Assembly (NCBI RefSeq): GCF_030646165.1
Contig: NZ_JAUTDO010000007.1
Coordinates: 124,001-188,000 of the forward strand
From: Conexibacter sp. CPCC 206217
GTDB taxonomy: Bacteria > Actinomycetota > Thermoleophilia > Solirubrobacterales > Solirubrobacteraceae
Direction: 5' to 3'
Length of the DNA stretch: 64,000 nt
Shown: positions 34,759 to 42,856 of the stretch, one piece after another
Layout of the letters: every line of letters starts with the position of its first letter
Numbering within the stretch: position 1 is the stretch's first letter
Program-made: the position numbers and the translations under genes
The notes under the pieces: generated by a model
What the model was told of the DNA's origin: nothing
Seen by the model: only the letters and a program-made list of their open reading frames with translations
Database searches by the model: none

Positions 34759-36029
34759 GCGGCGGCGGCGGTCGCGTCGGCCTGGTCACGACCGTCGAGC
34801 GCGCCGCATGCGGCGTCCGCCCAGCGCACGGCGGAGATGTACAGCTCGGTCATGTTGAGGCCAGGCAGCCGCTTCTCGGCCTGCAGCAGCTCGCCTCTCT
34901 CGTAGGCGATGATCGCGGCGAGCGCGTCGCCCATCGGGCCGGTGCGGTCCAGCAGCGCGACCCGCGCCTCCTGCGTCAGCGGCAGCGACTCCAGCACGTC
35001 CTCCATCGGCGTGTCCATGATCGCGTCCATGACGGAGAAGAGGCCGACCGTGAAGAACGCGTCGGAGCCGGCGGTGGCGGCGGGCCGGCGGCGGCCGATC
35101 AGCTCGCACAGACGCCCGCGCAGGAGCGCCGTGACGGTCAGCTCGGTCGGCTTCTCGTCGGTCGCCGACAGCGCGATCAGCGTCGCCCAGCGGCGCACGG
35201 CCTTCATCCCGAGCATCATCAGCGCCTCGCGCACGGACGCGACGTGGCGCGGCAGGTTGAAGAAGGCCGAGTTGAGGTAACTCAGCAGCCGGTAGCTGAG
35301 GCCGACGTCGCGCATGATCACGCGCTCGAACTCCTCGAACGTGAGCGTCTGCGAGTAGAGCGTCGCGAGCGAGTGCAGTTCCGTCAACCTGCTCGTGGGG
35401 GGCGCGTGCGCGTGGACGACGTCCGGCGTGCAGAAGAAGAATCCCTGGAAGCCGTGGAAGCCCAGCTCGCGGCAGCGCTTCAGCAGCGCGGGGGTGTCGA
35501 CGCCGGCGGCGATCAGGTTGCTGGTCGCCGGCTCGTAGCGCTCGGCCGCGGCTGACAGCTCCTCCGGCGTGAGTGCGCCGACGTCGAGCTTGATACTGTG
35601 CGCGATCCGGATCAGCGCGGCGTCCGGGAGCGGTCCGTGCGGATCGCACGCCAGCGATATGCGGTAGTCGAGCTCGGCCAGCTGATGCAGCACCCTGCGC
35701 ACCTGCTCGTCGTCGGGCGCGGGCGCGGCGATCTCCAGCACGACGCGATCGGCCGGCAGGGCGAAGGCGTGCTGCTCGACGAGGAAGCGGCGCGAGAGCC
35801 GCACGTGCGCGATCTGGCGGCCGACGACGGCGGCGAGCCCGATCCCCGTGAACGTCTCCAGGATCACGCTGGCGGTCGCGCGCTCCTGATCGAAGTCCAC
35901 GCGCCCGGCCGAGCCGCGGAACAGCAGCTCGTAGCCGATCACCTTGTTCCAGCGATCGTGTATCGGCTGCCGCGCGATCGCGACGTCTTCTGCGGCGGGG
36001 AAGGGGGAGTCGGCGAGCTCGACGCTCAT
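34704..36029 (-). CDS. EAL-HDOD (YuxH-like) signalling protein
   Basis: A 441-residue cytoplasmic protein with an N-terminal EAL-like domain (about 14-195) and an HDOD domain (about 205-395, FERVIMRDVGLSYRLLSYLNSAFF). The EAL motif is GYELLFR, and the usual metal-binding downstream motifs (NxxN, DDFG) are not visible, so it likely has no phosphodiesterase activity and may bind c-di-GMP or partners. ATG at 36029 chosen. A perfect 9-bp inverted repeat (36061-36089) is in its promoter region, which it shares with cpaF. Confidence 0.87.
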   Translation of the reverse strand: MSVELADSPFPAAEDVAIARQPIHDRWNKVIGYELLFRGSAGRVDFDQERATASVILETFTGIGLAAVVGRQIAHVRLSRRFLVEQHAFALPADRVVLEIAAPAPDDEQVRRVLHQLAELDYRISLACDPHGPLPDAALIRIAHSIKLDVGALTPEELSAAAERYEPATSNLIAAGVDTPALLKRCRELGFHGFQGFFFCTPDVVHAHAPPTSRLTELHSLATLYSQTLTFEEFERVIMRDVGLSYRLLSYLNSAFFNLPRHVASVREALMMLGMKAVRRWATLIALSATDEKPTELTVTALLRGRLCELIGRRRPAATAGSDAFFTVGLFSVMDAIMDTPMEDVLESLPLTQEARVALLDRTGPMGDALAAIIAYERGELLQAEKRLPGLNMTELYISAVRWADAACGALDGRDQADATAAAAQDSDGEDEGDVLTSIPA

Positions 36030-36060
36030 CGTCTTGTAGATCGGCCCCGGCGGCTGCAAC

Positions 36061-36089
36061 TTGCGTCGATCGTGCGAGATTCGACGCAA
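36061..36089. promoter_or_regulatory. 9-bp inverted repeat TTGCGTCGA...TCGACGCAA
   Basis: Perfect arms (36061-36069 and 36081-36089) with an 11-bp spacer lie between the divergent EAL-HDOD and cpaF genes. This is the strongest operator-like repeat in the pilus region. Confidence 0.5.
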
Positions 36090-36161
36090 ATCGGCAGGTT
36101 TGTGGCACGTTCAGCAGCCTTGGAGGGGGCGAAAAAGCGTCACCAACGGCTCTGGCCGTCC

Positions 36162-37490
36162 ATGAGCGAACAGGCGCAGGCGTTGGACGAGGTCGCCGGC
36201 GAGCTGCGGGAGCGGCTCGTGCGGGAGGCGGGGGCGGATGCGGGGGATCGGGGCGGCGGCGGAATGGGCGCGCCGGGCGCGGGCGACGCGGGCGGCGATG
36301 CGGGCGAGGGGGCGAGCGCGGGCGCGCTCGCGGGCGCGGGTGCGGATGCGGCCGGCGCGCTCGCCGGCGCGCCTGCGCGGATCGCGGCGCTGGTCGAACG
36401 GGAGGGCGCGCTGCTGAGCGCGCCGGAGCGGGTCGAGCTGCGGCGGCGGGTCGCGGAGCGCGCGTTCGGACTCGGACCGCTGGAGCCGCTGCTGGCGGAT
36501 CCGAGCGTCGACGAGGTGATGGTCAACGGCGTCGGCGGCGAGATCTCCGTGTGGGTCGAGCGCGCGGGGCGGATCGAGCCGACCGCCGCGGCGTTCGGCT
36601 CGGTCGCGGAGCTGCGCCACGCGATCGAGCGGATCCTCGCCCCGCTGGGCCGGCGCGTCGACGAGGCCTCGCCCTTGTGCGACGCCCGCCTGCCCGACGG
36701 CTCGCGCGTCAACGTCGTGATCCCGCCGCTCGCGCTCGACGGGCCGATTCTGACGATCCGCCGCTTCCGCCGCCATGGCTTCGGGCCGGCGGAGCTGCTC
36801 GACGCCGGCACGATCGACGCGCCGCTGCACGACTTCCTGCGCGCGTGCGTCCGCGCGCGCTTGACGCTGCTGGTGAGCGGCGGCACCGGCTCCGGCAAGA
36901 CGACGACGCTCGGAGCGCTGTCGAGCTTCATCCCCGACGGCGAGCGGATCGTGACGATCGAGGACGCCGCCGAGCTGCAGCTGCGCCAGCCGCACGTCGT
37001 CCGCCTGGAGGCGCGTACGGCCTCGCTGGAGGGCCGCGGAGAGGTGACGATCCGCCGTCTCGTGCGCAACGCGCTGCGGATGCGCCCGGACAGGATCGTC
37101 GTCGGCGAGGTCCGCGGCGGAGAGGCGCTGGACATGCTGGGAGCGATGTCGAGCGGCCACGACGGATCGCTCTCGACCGTCCACGCGGGCTCCGCCGAGG
37201 AGGCGCTGCGACGGATCGAGACGCTTGCCCTGATGGCCGACGTCGCGCTGCCGCACGGCGCGATCCGCGAGCAGGTCGCGGGCGCGATCGACCTCGTCGT
37301 CCACCAGCGGCGCGAGCCCGACGGCCGCCGCCGCGTCGTCGCCGTCAGCGCGGTCGACCGCGTCGCCGGCGGCGTCGGCGCCCGCGAGCTGTACGCCATG
37401 CGCGACGGCCGCGGCATCTGGCGCCTGCCGCTCCCGGACGAGCTGGCAGCCCGCATCACGGCCGCCGGTTGGACAGGGCCGCAGCGATGA
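36162..37490 (+). CDS. cpaF: CpaF/TadA-type secretion ATPase
   Basis: A 442-residue hexameric ATPase that powers Tad/Flp pilus assembly. Residues 23-72 are an unusual Gly/Ala/Asp-rich insert. The core has FGLGPLEPLLADPSVDEVMVNG, Walker A GGTGSGKTTT (240-249), the Asp box IVTIEDAAELQL, the His box and VRNALRMRPDRIVVGEVRGGEALDM (Walker B). The ATG at 36162 lacks a ribosome-binding site; a TTG at 36120 is in frame. tadB and tadC follow downstream. Confidence 0.9.
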   Translation: MSEQAQALDEVAGELRERLVREAGADAGDRGGGGMGAPGAGDAGGDAGEGASAGALAGAGADAAGALAGAPARIAALVEREGALLSAPERVELRRRVAERAFGLGPLEPLLADPSVDEVMVNGVGGEISVWVERAGRIEPTAAAFGSVAELRHAIERILAPLGRRVDEASPLCDARLPDGSRVNVVIPPLALDGPILTIRRFRRHGFGPAELLDAGTIDAPLHDFLRACVRARLTLLVSGGTGSGKTTTLGALSSFIPDGERIVTIEDAAELQLRQPHVVRLEARTASLEGRGEVTIRRLVRNALRMRPDRIVVGEVRGGEALDMLGAMSSGHDGSLSTVHAGSAEEALRRIETLALMADVALPHGAIREQVAGAIDLVVHQRREPDGRRRVVAVSAVDRVAGGVGARELYAMRDGRGIWRLPLPDELAARITAAGWTGPQR

Positions 37491-37539
37491 GCCGCGGTGC
37501 CTGGGAGCCGGCGGCTGGACGGTGGTCGTGAGGGCCGTT

Positions 37540-37568
37540 GGGGGTGGGGGTGCGGGACGGCCAGGGGG
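37540..37568 (+). other. G-quadruplex-prone G tracts between cpaF and tadB
   Basis: Four tracts of 3-5 G (37540-37544, 37546-37550, 37554-37556, 37564-37568) lie on the coding strand. The surrounding 237-bp gap (37491-37727) is open in one frame but its translation is low-complexity, so I do not call a gene there. Confidence 0.45.
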
Positions 37569-37727
37569 TCGGGCGGCGGCGGGGAGTTGCGGGCGCACGC
37601 GGCCGTCGCGGCTCGCGGCGGCGGTCGGCAGGCGCGGGCTTGTCGACGGGCGCTGGTCGCGGGGTGCGGCGATGCGGCCGTCAGGGCCGCGACATGTGAA
37701 GCGGCGCGCGCGGCGGAGCGGCGCGCG

Positions 37728-38573
37728 GTGACCGCTGCGCCGTTGGCCGGTGCGGCGGGGGCGGTTGCCGTGCTGGCGTTGTGGGAGGGGCTCGCCGCGG
37801 TCGAGCTGACCGCTTCGGTGCGGTCGTTGGCGCGCTTCGGGACGCCGCTGGTGCGCGCGCTGCGCGGCGGCGGCGAGCCGAGTGCGCCGGAGCGGCGGCG
37901 GCTGGTGCTGGTCGGCGCGGCCGTGATGTTCGTCGCGGGCTGGCTCGTGGCGGGTCCGTTCGCGGCGATCGCGTGCGGCGCGGGCGGCCCGTGGGCGGTC
38001 GGCGCGCTGCTGCGCCGGCGACGGCGGCGCTATCGCGAGCAGCTCGAACGGTCGGCGCCGGCGGTCGCACGCGCGATCGCGGACGCGTTGGGCGCCGGTC
38101 ACGCGATCGGTGCGGCGCTGTCGGAGGCCGAGCGGGCGGTCGAGGGCCCGGCCGCGGCCGAGTTGTCCGTCGTCGCGTCCGCGCTCGCGCTCGGCGAGCC
38201 GACCGCGGAGGTGCTGGCGCAGCTGCGCGCCCGCGCGGGCTCCCGTGCGTACGACACGCTCGTCGCGGCGATCCTGCTGCAGCGCGAGGCGGGCGGCGAC
38301 CTCGCGGCGCTGCTGCGCGAGCTGGCCGCCGCGCAGGAGCACACCGCACGGCTGACCGACGACGCCCGCGCCGCGACCGCACAGGCGCGCTTCACCGGCC
38401 TCATCGTCAGCGTCCTCCCGGCCGGCGCGGCCGCACTCGCCGAGCTCGCCCGCCCGGGCACGCTCGCAGCGATCGTCGCGGTCCCGCTCGCCGCCTGGCT
38501 CGCCGGCTTCGCGGTCTTCCTCCAAGCGGTGGCCCTTGTGGCGATCCGCCGCTTGGCCCGGGTGATCGGATGA
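37728..38573 (+). CDS. tadB: TadB-like type II secretion F-domain membrane protein
   Basis: A 281-residue inner-membrane platform protein. It has an N-terminal segment, a pair of membrane segments (VLVGAAVMFVAGWLVAGPFAAIACG), a GspF domain (about 105-225) with AIADALGAGHAIGAALSEAERAVEG, and two C-terminal segments. GTG at 37728 has GGAG about 9 nt upstream; an open frame extends to 37497 but looks non-coding. It partners TadC. Confidence 0.82.
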   Translation: MTAAPLAGAAGAVAVLALWEGLAAVELTASVRSLARFGTPLVRALRGGGEPSAPERRRLVLVGAAVMFVAGWLVAGPFAAIACGAGGPWAVGALLRRRRRRYREQLERSAPAVARAIADALGAGHAIGAALSEAERAVEGPAAAELSVVASALALGEPTAEVLAQLRARAGSRAYDTLVAAILLQREAGGDLAALLRELAAAQEHTARLTDDARAATAQARFTGLIVSVLPAGAAALAELARPGTLAAIVAVPLAAWLAGFAVFLQAVALVAIRRLARVIG

Positions 38574-38625
38574 GCCGGTCGGGTTCGGGCGCCGTCGCGA
38601 CGGCGCGGTTCGCGCGGGTGGGGAG

Positions 38626-39450
38626 ATGAGCCGGGCGGCGCTGCTCGCAGGCATCGCCGGCGCGCTCGCGGGGGTCGGGATCGTTGAGCTGATCGTGCTG
38701 CTCAGCGGTCGGCCGCGGGCCTCGCGCGCTGTCGTGCTGCGGGTTCTCGCGCGGCTCGGGCGGCGGTTCGGCGCGGCCGACGCGCCTGGCGATCTGCGGG
38801 GGCGGCTCGTCGCGGCGGGGAGTCCGTTCGGATTGCGCGTCAGCGATCTGATGGCGATCAAGGGCGGGGCCGCGCTGCTCGGCCTCGCGTGCGCGCTGCC
38901 GCTGAGTGCGCTGCTGCCCGGTCGGCTCGCGTTGCTGGTGCCGGTCGCGCTGCCGGCCGCCACGTTCCTCGCGCCGGATCTGTGGTTGCAGCGGCACGCC
39001 CGCGCACGCGGGCGGGAGATGGAGATCGAGCTGCCGGACCTGCTCGACCTGTTGCGTGTGGCGCTGGCCGCCGGGCTTCCGCTCGAACGTGCGATCGGTG
39101 ACGTCGCGCGGCGCGCGTCCGGACTGCTCGCGCGCGAGTGGCGCACGGTCGCCGTGCAGGTCGAGTTGGGCGTCCCGCGCGAGCGGGCGCTCGCGGACCT
39201 CGCGCAGCGCTGCCCGGCGCCCGGGGTCGCGGCGCTCGTGCGCACGCTCGACCGCGCCGCCCGCCACGGCGCCCCGCTCGGCGAAGCGCTCACCGCGCAG
39301 GCCGCCGAGGCACGGGCGGCGTACGCGCGCCGCCTCAACGAACAGGCCGCCCGCGCCGCCCCGAAGATCCAGCTCGTCGTCGCCCTGCTGCTCGTCCCCT
39401 CGGTTCTGCTGCTCGTCGGTGCCGCGCTGCTGACCGCGTTCGTCGCGTGA
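38626..39450 (+). CDS. tadC: TadC-like type II secretion F-domain membrane protein
   Basis: A 274-residue GspF-family protein. A hydrophobic N-terminus and a membrane pair (about 83-118) precede the domain ELPDLLDLLRVALAAGLPLERAIGDVARRASG, and a final membrane segment follows (IQLVVALLLVPSVLLLVGAALLTAFV). GGGGAG lies close to the ATG. It is the last Tad gene in the window; I see no pilin, prepilin peptidase or CpaE gene nearby. Confidence 0.85.
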   Translation: MSRAALLAGIAGALAGVGIVELIVLLSGRPRASRAVVLRVLARLGRRFGAADAPGDLRGRLVAAGSPFGLRVSDLMAIKGGAALLGLACALPLSALLPGRLALLVPVALPAATFLAPDLWLQRHARARGREMEIELPDLLDLLRVALAAGLPLERAIGDVARRASGLLAREWRTVAVQVELGVPRERALADLAQRCPAPGVAALVRTLDRAARHGAPLGEALTAQAAEARAAYARRLNEQAARAAPKIQLVVALLLVPSVLLLVGAALLTAFVA

Positions 39451-39498
39451 GCGCGCAGCGGGCCGCGCCCTGACTGATCGTGGGCCGCGTCGAGCGGC

Positions 39499-39504
39499 TA
39501 CGTT
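39499..39504 (+). promoter_or_regulatory. -10 element (TACGTT) of a leaderless gene
   Basis: TACGTT lies 7 nt before the ATG at 39512, with no ribosome-binding site between. Confidence 0.5.
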
Positions 39505-39511
39505 TGTGCGA

Positions 39512-40573
39512 ATGACCCGTTTTGCGCTCGACCGCCTCGCCTATCCGATCGTGCAGGCACCGCTCGCCGGCGGACCTTCGACGCCTGCGTTGGCGGCGGC
39601 AGTCTCGGCGGTCGGCGGGCTCGGGTTCCTTGCGACCGGCTACAAGACGCCCGAGGCGGTCGAGGCGGACGTGGATGCCGTGCGGGAGATCACCAGTGCG
39701 CCGTTCGGCGTCAACGTCTTCGCGGCCGGGGGCGTGCCGGCCGAGCCGGCTGAGGTGGACCGCTATGCCGGCGCCTTGCAGGGGGAAAGCGACAGACTCG
39801 GCGTCGCGCTCGGCGTGCCGCGCTTCGACGACGACGAGTTCGTCGCGAAGGTCGAGCTGCTGAGACGGTTGCGACCCGCCGTCGTCTCGTTCACGTTCGC
39901 GATCCCGGACGCCGCCACGATCGCGTCGCTGCAGGCCGGAGGGATCGCCGTCTGGATCACGATCACCACCGTCGCGGAGGCGAAGGCCGCCGCCGACGCC
40001 GGTGCGGACGCGCTGGTGGTCCAGGGCTTCGAGGCGGGCGGCCATCGCGGCACGTTCGACGACGCTGCGCCCGGCGACGTCGGACTGCTCCCGCTGCTGC
40101 AACTCGTCGCCGCCGCGACGCCGGCCGTGCCGCTGGTCGCCGCGGGCGGGGTCGCGACCGGCGCGGGGGTGGCGGCGGTGCTCGCCGCCGGAGCCGCCGC
40201 CGCGCAGCTCGGCAGCGCCTTCATGCTGACGCCCGAAGCCGGCACCTCGCAGCCGCACAGAACGGCGCTGGCCGAGCCGGCGACGACGACAGCGCTGACG
40301 CGTGCGTTCAGCGGTCGCACGGCACGCGGGATCGTCAACCGCTTCCTGCGCGACCACGACGCCGAGGCCCCGCGCGGCTATCCGGAGGTGCACCACATGA
40401 CCGCGCCCCTGCGCGCCGCGGCCCGCGAGCGCGGCGACGCCGACGCGATCAATCTGTGGGCCGGCCAAGCGCACGCCCTCGCCGAGCCGCTCCCCGCGGG
40501 CGAGCTGGTCGAACGGCTCGCCGCCGACGCCCGCACGGCGTTGCGCGCGGCGGTCGAGCGCACGGGCGCCTGA
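39512..40573 (+). CDS. Nitronate monooxygenase (2-nitropropane dioxygenase family)
   Basis: A 353-residue FMN-dependent TIM-barrel protein. N-terminal YPIVQAPLAGGPSTPALAAAVSAVGGLGFL, VVQGFEAGGHRGTF (catalytic-site His region), VPLVAAGGVATGAGVAAVLAAGAAAAQLGSAFM (phosphate-binding loop) and a FSGRTARGIVNRF tail are typical. It would detoxify propionate-3-nitronate or alkyl nitronates. Single gene with its own leaderless promoter. Confidence 0.9.
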   Translation: MTRFALDRLAYPIVQAPLAGGPSTPALAAAVSAVGGLGFLATGYKTPEAVEADVDAVREITSAPFGVNVFAAGGVPAEPAEVDRYAGALQGESDRLGVALGVPRFDDDEFVAKVELLRRLRPAVVSFTFAIPDAATIASLQAGGIAVWITITTVAEAKAAADAGADALVVQGFEAGGHRGTFDDAAPGDVGLLPLLQLVAAATPAVPLVAAGGVATGAGVAAVLAAGAAAAQLGSAFMLTPEAGTSQPHRTALAEPATTTALTRAFSGRTARGIVNRFLRDHDAEAPRGYPEVHHMTAPLRAAARERGDADAINLWAGQAHALAEPLPAGELVERLAADARTALRAAVERTGA

Positions 40574-40660
40574 ACGACTGGCGGCCGGTCGCCCGGCGCG
40601 TGAACGATCGGCGGCCGGTCGCCCGGCGCCTGAACGATTGGCGGCCGGTCGCCCGGCACG
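40571..40660. repeat. Three tandem 30-bp repeats at the end of the nitronate monooxygenase gene
   Basis: Units at 40571-40600, 40601-40630 and 40631-40660 differ at few positions. The first unit begins with the stop codon TGA. Each unit contains GCCGG-TCGC-CCGGC, a 5-bp hairpin, so the array could act as a multi-hairpin terminator between convergent genes. Confidence 0.85.
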
Positions 40661-40709
40661 CCCCGACGGACGCGCCCCGCTCCCGCCGCGCGGCCCGGCT
40701 CGAAGCCGC

Positions 40710-41969
40710 TCAGCCGACCGGGCGCCGCGACACGTTGCTGCGCTGGTCGAGCGCGTTGTAGCCGGCGAGGCGGAGCTGCGCCGGGGTGCCCGCGGCGATC
40801 AGCTCGATCGTGAGGTCGATGGAGGCCCCCTTGACGCGGGCGCGTGCGTGGCCGAGCGCCGCGCCGTCGGCATCGACCACGACGGCGTCGAGATAGCGCG
40901 CGCGCCGCAGCAGCCACCCGCCCACGCGCGCTCGCGCCTGCACGCGAGGCGCGTCGCGTCCCGCATCGACAGCGACCGGCGTCGTCGCGTCGATCTCGAC
41001 CCGCCGCGGCCATGTCGCGCCACCGAGTCGTTGCAGCGCCCTGCTGAGCCATGCGTTGGGGGCGATCGCGCCAGGGGTGTGGCGGCGCAGCGGTCTCGTT
41101 CCGGCGCGGCGCTTGCCGCGCGCGAGCGGGCCCGGTGGGCTGTCGCCGCCGAAGCCTCTCGGCGCGAGCCGGCGTGCGAGCGCGACGAGCCAGGCGGGGA
41201 GCGGGACGACGGCGCCGGTGTCCGGTCCCCAGCGGCCCGGCCAGCCCGGCCACACGTCGGCCTCGGCCGCGTCGAGCGCGCGCACGCGCGGGACGCCGCT
41301 GCGGCCGCCGTCGGACGTGTTGTCCTGCTTGAGCTTGCGCGGCTGTGCGGCCGCTGTCAGGTACGCGGCGTGCGAACCCTCGGCGACGTAGACGCGGGGC
41401 CGGCGCCGCTCGATCGTCAGCTGCGCCGCGCCCGCCTCGACGCGATGGGCGCTGCCGTGCTGCATCACGGTGACGGCGACGATCGCGCCGCCGGGCGCCA
41501 GCTCGACCTGGACCTGCTCCCAGTCCCCGACGTGACGGCCGATGTCGGTGAAGCGGATCCCGAACGGGTTGTCGACCCAGAAGAACCAGTAGGAGAGCGC
41601 CCGCCCGCCGCCGATCAGCGGCTCGATCTCGCCGTAGCAGACCCATTCCGACGGGCCGGGCGGGGGAGCGAACGCCGCGAACATGCGGGCGGCGAGCGGC
41701 AGCGGTGCCGCGGCCGGCGGCTGCGTCGCCGCCGGCGACTGCGTCCCTGCCGCGATCGCATCCGCCAGCGGGTCGAGATGGAGCCCCGCCTGTCTGGACC
41801 CAGCCGTCGCGGCAAGCTCGGCCGGCGGTCCGCTGAGCCGCTCGCCGTCGGCGACGACAGCCGCGCGCGCGAGGAACGGATCGACCGCGACGGGCGCGAA
41901 GCGCTCCAGCAGGTCGAGCCGCAGCAGCGGCGCGTGACGCTGCAGCAGCTCCAGCTCGTCGGGCGACAT
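40710..41969 (-). CDS. Vps62-related (DUF946-like) protein
   Basis: A 419-residue protein without a signal peptide. The central part has SYWFFWVDNPFGIRFTDIG, HVGDWEQVQVEL and VYVAEGSHAAYL, the pattern of Vps62-related proteins found mainly in fungi and plants and in some bacteria. The C-terminal third is Arg/Ala-rich with a beta-rich end. The ATG at 41969 is chosen because the open frame upstream (to 42455) overlaps the mraZ control region. GACAAT lies 6 nt upstream on the minus strand, hinting at leaderless initiation. Function unknown. Confidence 0.7.
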   Translation of the reverse strand: MSPDELELLQRHAPLLRLDLLERFAPVAVDPFLARAAVVADGERLSGPPAELAATAGSRQAGLHLDPLADAIAAGTQSPAATQPPAAAPLPLAARMFAAFAPPPGPSEWVCYGEIEPLIGGGRALSYWFFWVDNPFGIRFTDIGRHVGDWEQVQVELAPGGAIVAVTVMQHGSAHRVEAGAAQLTIERRRPRVYVAEGSHAAYLTAAAQPRKLKQDNTSDGGRSGVPRVRALDAAEADVWPGWPGRWGPDTGAVVPLPAWLVALARRLAPRGFGGDSPPGPLARGKRRAGTRPLRRHTPGAIAPNAWLSRALQRLGGATWPRRVEIDATTPVAVDAGRDAPRVQARARVGGWLLRRARYLDAVVVDADGAALGHARARVKGASIDLTIELIAAGTPAQLRLAGYNALDQRSNVSRRPVG

Positions 41970-42196
41970 GCGCGCATTGTCGCGGCTGAGGGGATGGACG
42001 CGCGCCAATCGCACCGACGATTGGTGGATCGGGTGCTCGGGTCTCGGGCGCCTTGCGTGCGCGAATCGGCCGCTTCCGACCCGCCCCACTTCGGCACACC
42101 GGACGGACGGAATCCCCACGACGGCGCTGCGCCGTTGCAAGCGTGCGCCCAGTTGCGCCGGGTGCAATCGCTCATGCGGAATTCCTCCGAAGCTCG

Positions 42197-42211
42197 TCCC
42201 ACACCGTCCCA
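42197..42211 (-). promoter_or_regulatory. Distal MraZ-type repeat pair (TGGGA-N5-TGGGA), minus strand
   Basis: On the minus strand two TGGGA units start exactly 10 bp apart. They lie about 100 bp upstream of a similar plus-strand pair at the mraZ promoter. The space 41970-42402 otherwise holds no gene. Confidence 0.4.
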
Positions 42212-42273
42212 CCGCGCGATGACCCGTGGTGAAGGGGAATCCCGGGGGTCGGCGAACTGAACGCCATGATCGG

Positions 42274-42325
42274 TGGGTGAAAGGGCGGGAGATGGGTTGC
42301 AAAGTGGGAGAGAGTGGGTTAGCTT
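42274..42325 (+). promoter_or_regulatory. mraZ promoter with TGGGN repeats
   Basis: TGGGT (42274), CGGGA (42286), TGGGT (42293), TGGGA (42305) and TGGGT (42315) lie in tandem; the last two are exactly 10 bp apart, the known spacing of MraZ sites. TAGCTT (42320-42325) directly after the last repeat is the likely -10, so MraZ binding would cover the -35 region and autoregulate the cluster. Confidence 0.65.
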
Positions 42326-42338
42326 GCCTCGCATACGG

Positions 42339-42377
42339 ACCGGGGTGGCAGGGCTCCTCCCACTCAGCCACCCCGGT
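42339..42377 (+). other. Stem-loop in the mraZ leader
   Basis: ACCGGGGTGGC and GCCACCCCGGT form a perfect 11-bp stem with a 17-nt loop. It ends 26 nt before the mraZ start codon. It may stabilise the dcw mRNA or act as an attenuator. Confidence 0.5.
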
Positions 42378-42402
42378 TCGGAACCTCTTCAGGCGATGAC
42401 CC

Positions 42403-42840
42403 TTGACGTTCCGCGGCACTTTCGACCTCACCCTCGACGCGAAGAATCGGCTCACCGTGCCGACGCGTTACCGGGCGACGTTTGCGGAGGGCATCGTGCT
42501 CGCGGCGGGACTCGAGGACTGCGTCGCGATCTGGCGCCCCGAGGACTACGACGCGTGGACCGCAGCGGCGCTGCAGGGCCACAGCCCGCTGTCGCCGGAG
42601 TTCCGCAAGCTCAACCGTCACTTCACCGCGAACTCGCACCCGACCGAGTTGGACGGAGCGGGCCGCGTGATGGTGCCGAGATTCCTGCTCGACTCCGGCA
42701 AGTTGACGAAGGACGTCAGCGTCGTCGGGGCCGGCGAGTGCCTCGAGATCTGGGATCGCGGCGGCTGGGCCGCGTACAACGGCGAGGTGCTGGAGAACGT
42801 CTCCGAGATCGCCGCCGGGCTGCAGTCCTCGGCCGGATGA
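42403..42840 (+). CDS. mraZ: Transcriptional regulator MraZ
   Basis: A 145-residue protein with two AbrB-like halves: FRGTFDLTLDAKNRLTVPTRYR (the DAKGR motif has Asn here) and ELDGAGRVMVPRFLL. MraZ binds TGGGN repeats in front of itself and represses the dcw cluster; such repeats are present at 42274-42319. The start is TTG, because the nearby ATG at 42396 is out of frame. It is the first gene of the dcw cluster, followed by rsmH after 16 bp. Confidence 0.93.
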   Translation: MTFRGTFDLTLDAKNRLTVPTRYRATFAEGIVLAAGLEDCVAIWRPEDYDAWTAAALQGHSPLSPEFRKLNRHFTANSHPTELDGAGRVMVPRFLLDSGKLTKDVSVVGAGECLEIWDRGGWAAYNGEVLENVSEIAAGLQSSAG

Positions 42841-42856
42841 ACAGTTTCCATAACTA

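Noticed and set aside
37497..37727. Extended N-terminus or extra small gene before tadB
   Set aside because: The translation is Gly/Arg low-complexity, contains G-quadruplex-like tracts and has no ribosome-binding site; the GTG at 37728 has one.
36111..39338. 1075-codon antisense frame across cpaF, tadB and tadC
   Set aside because: Low-complexity Arg/Pro/Ala translation; the plus strand has GspF and CpaF domains and ribosome-binding sites.
42396..42402. ATG at 42396 as the mraZ start
   Set aside because: It is out of frame with the conserved FRGTFDLTLDAK sequence; the TTG at 42403 is in frame.
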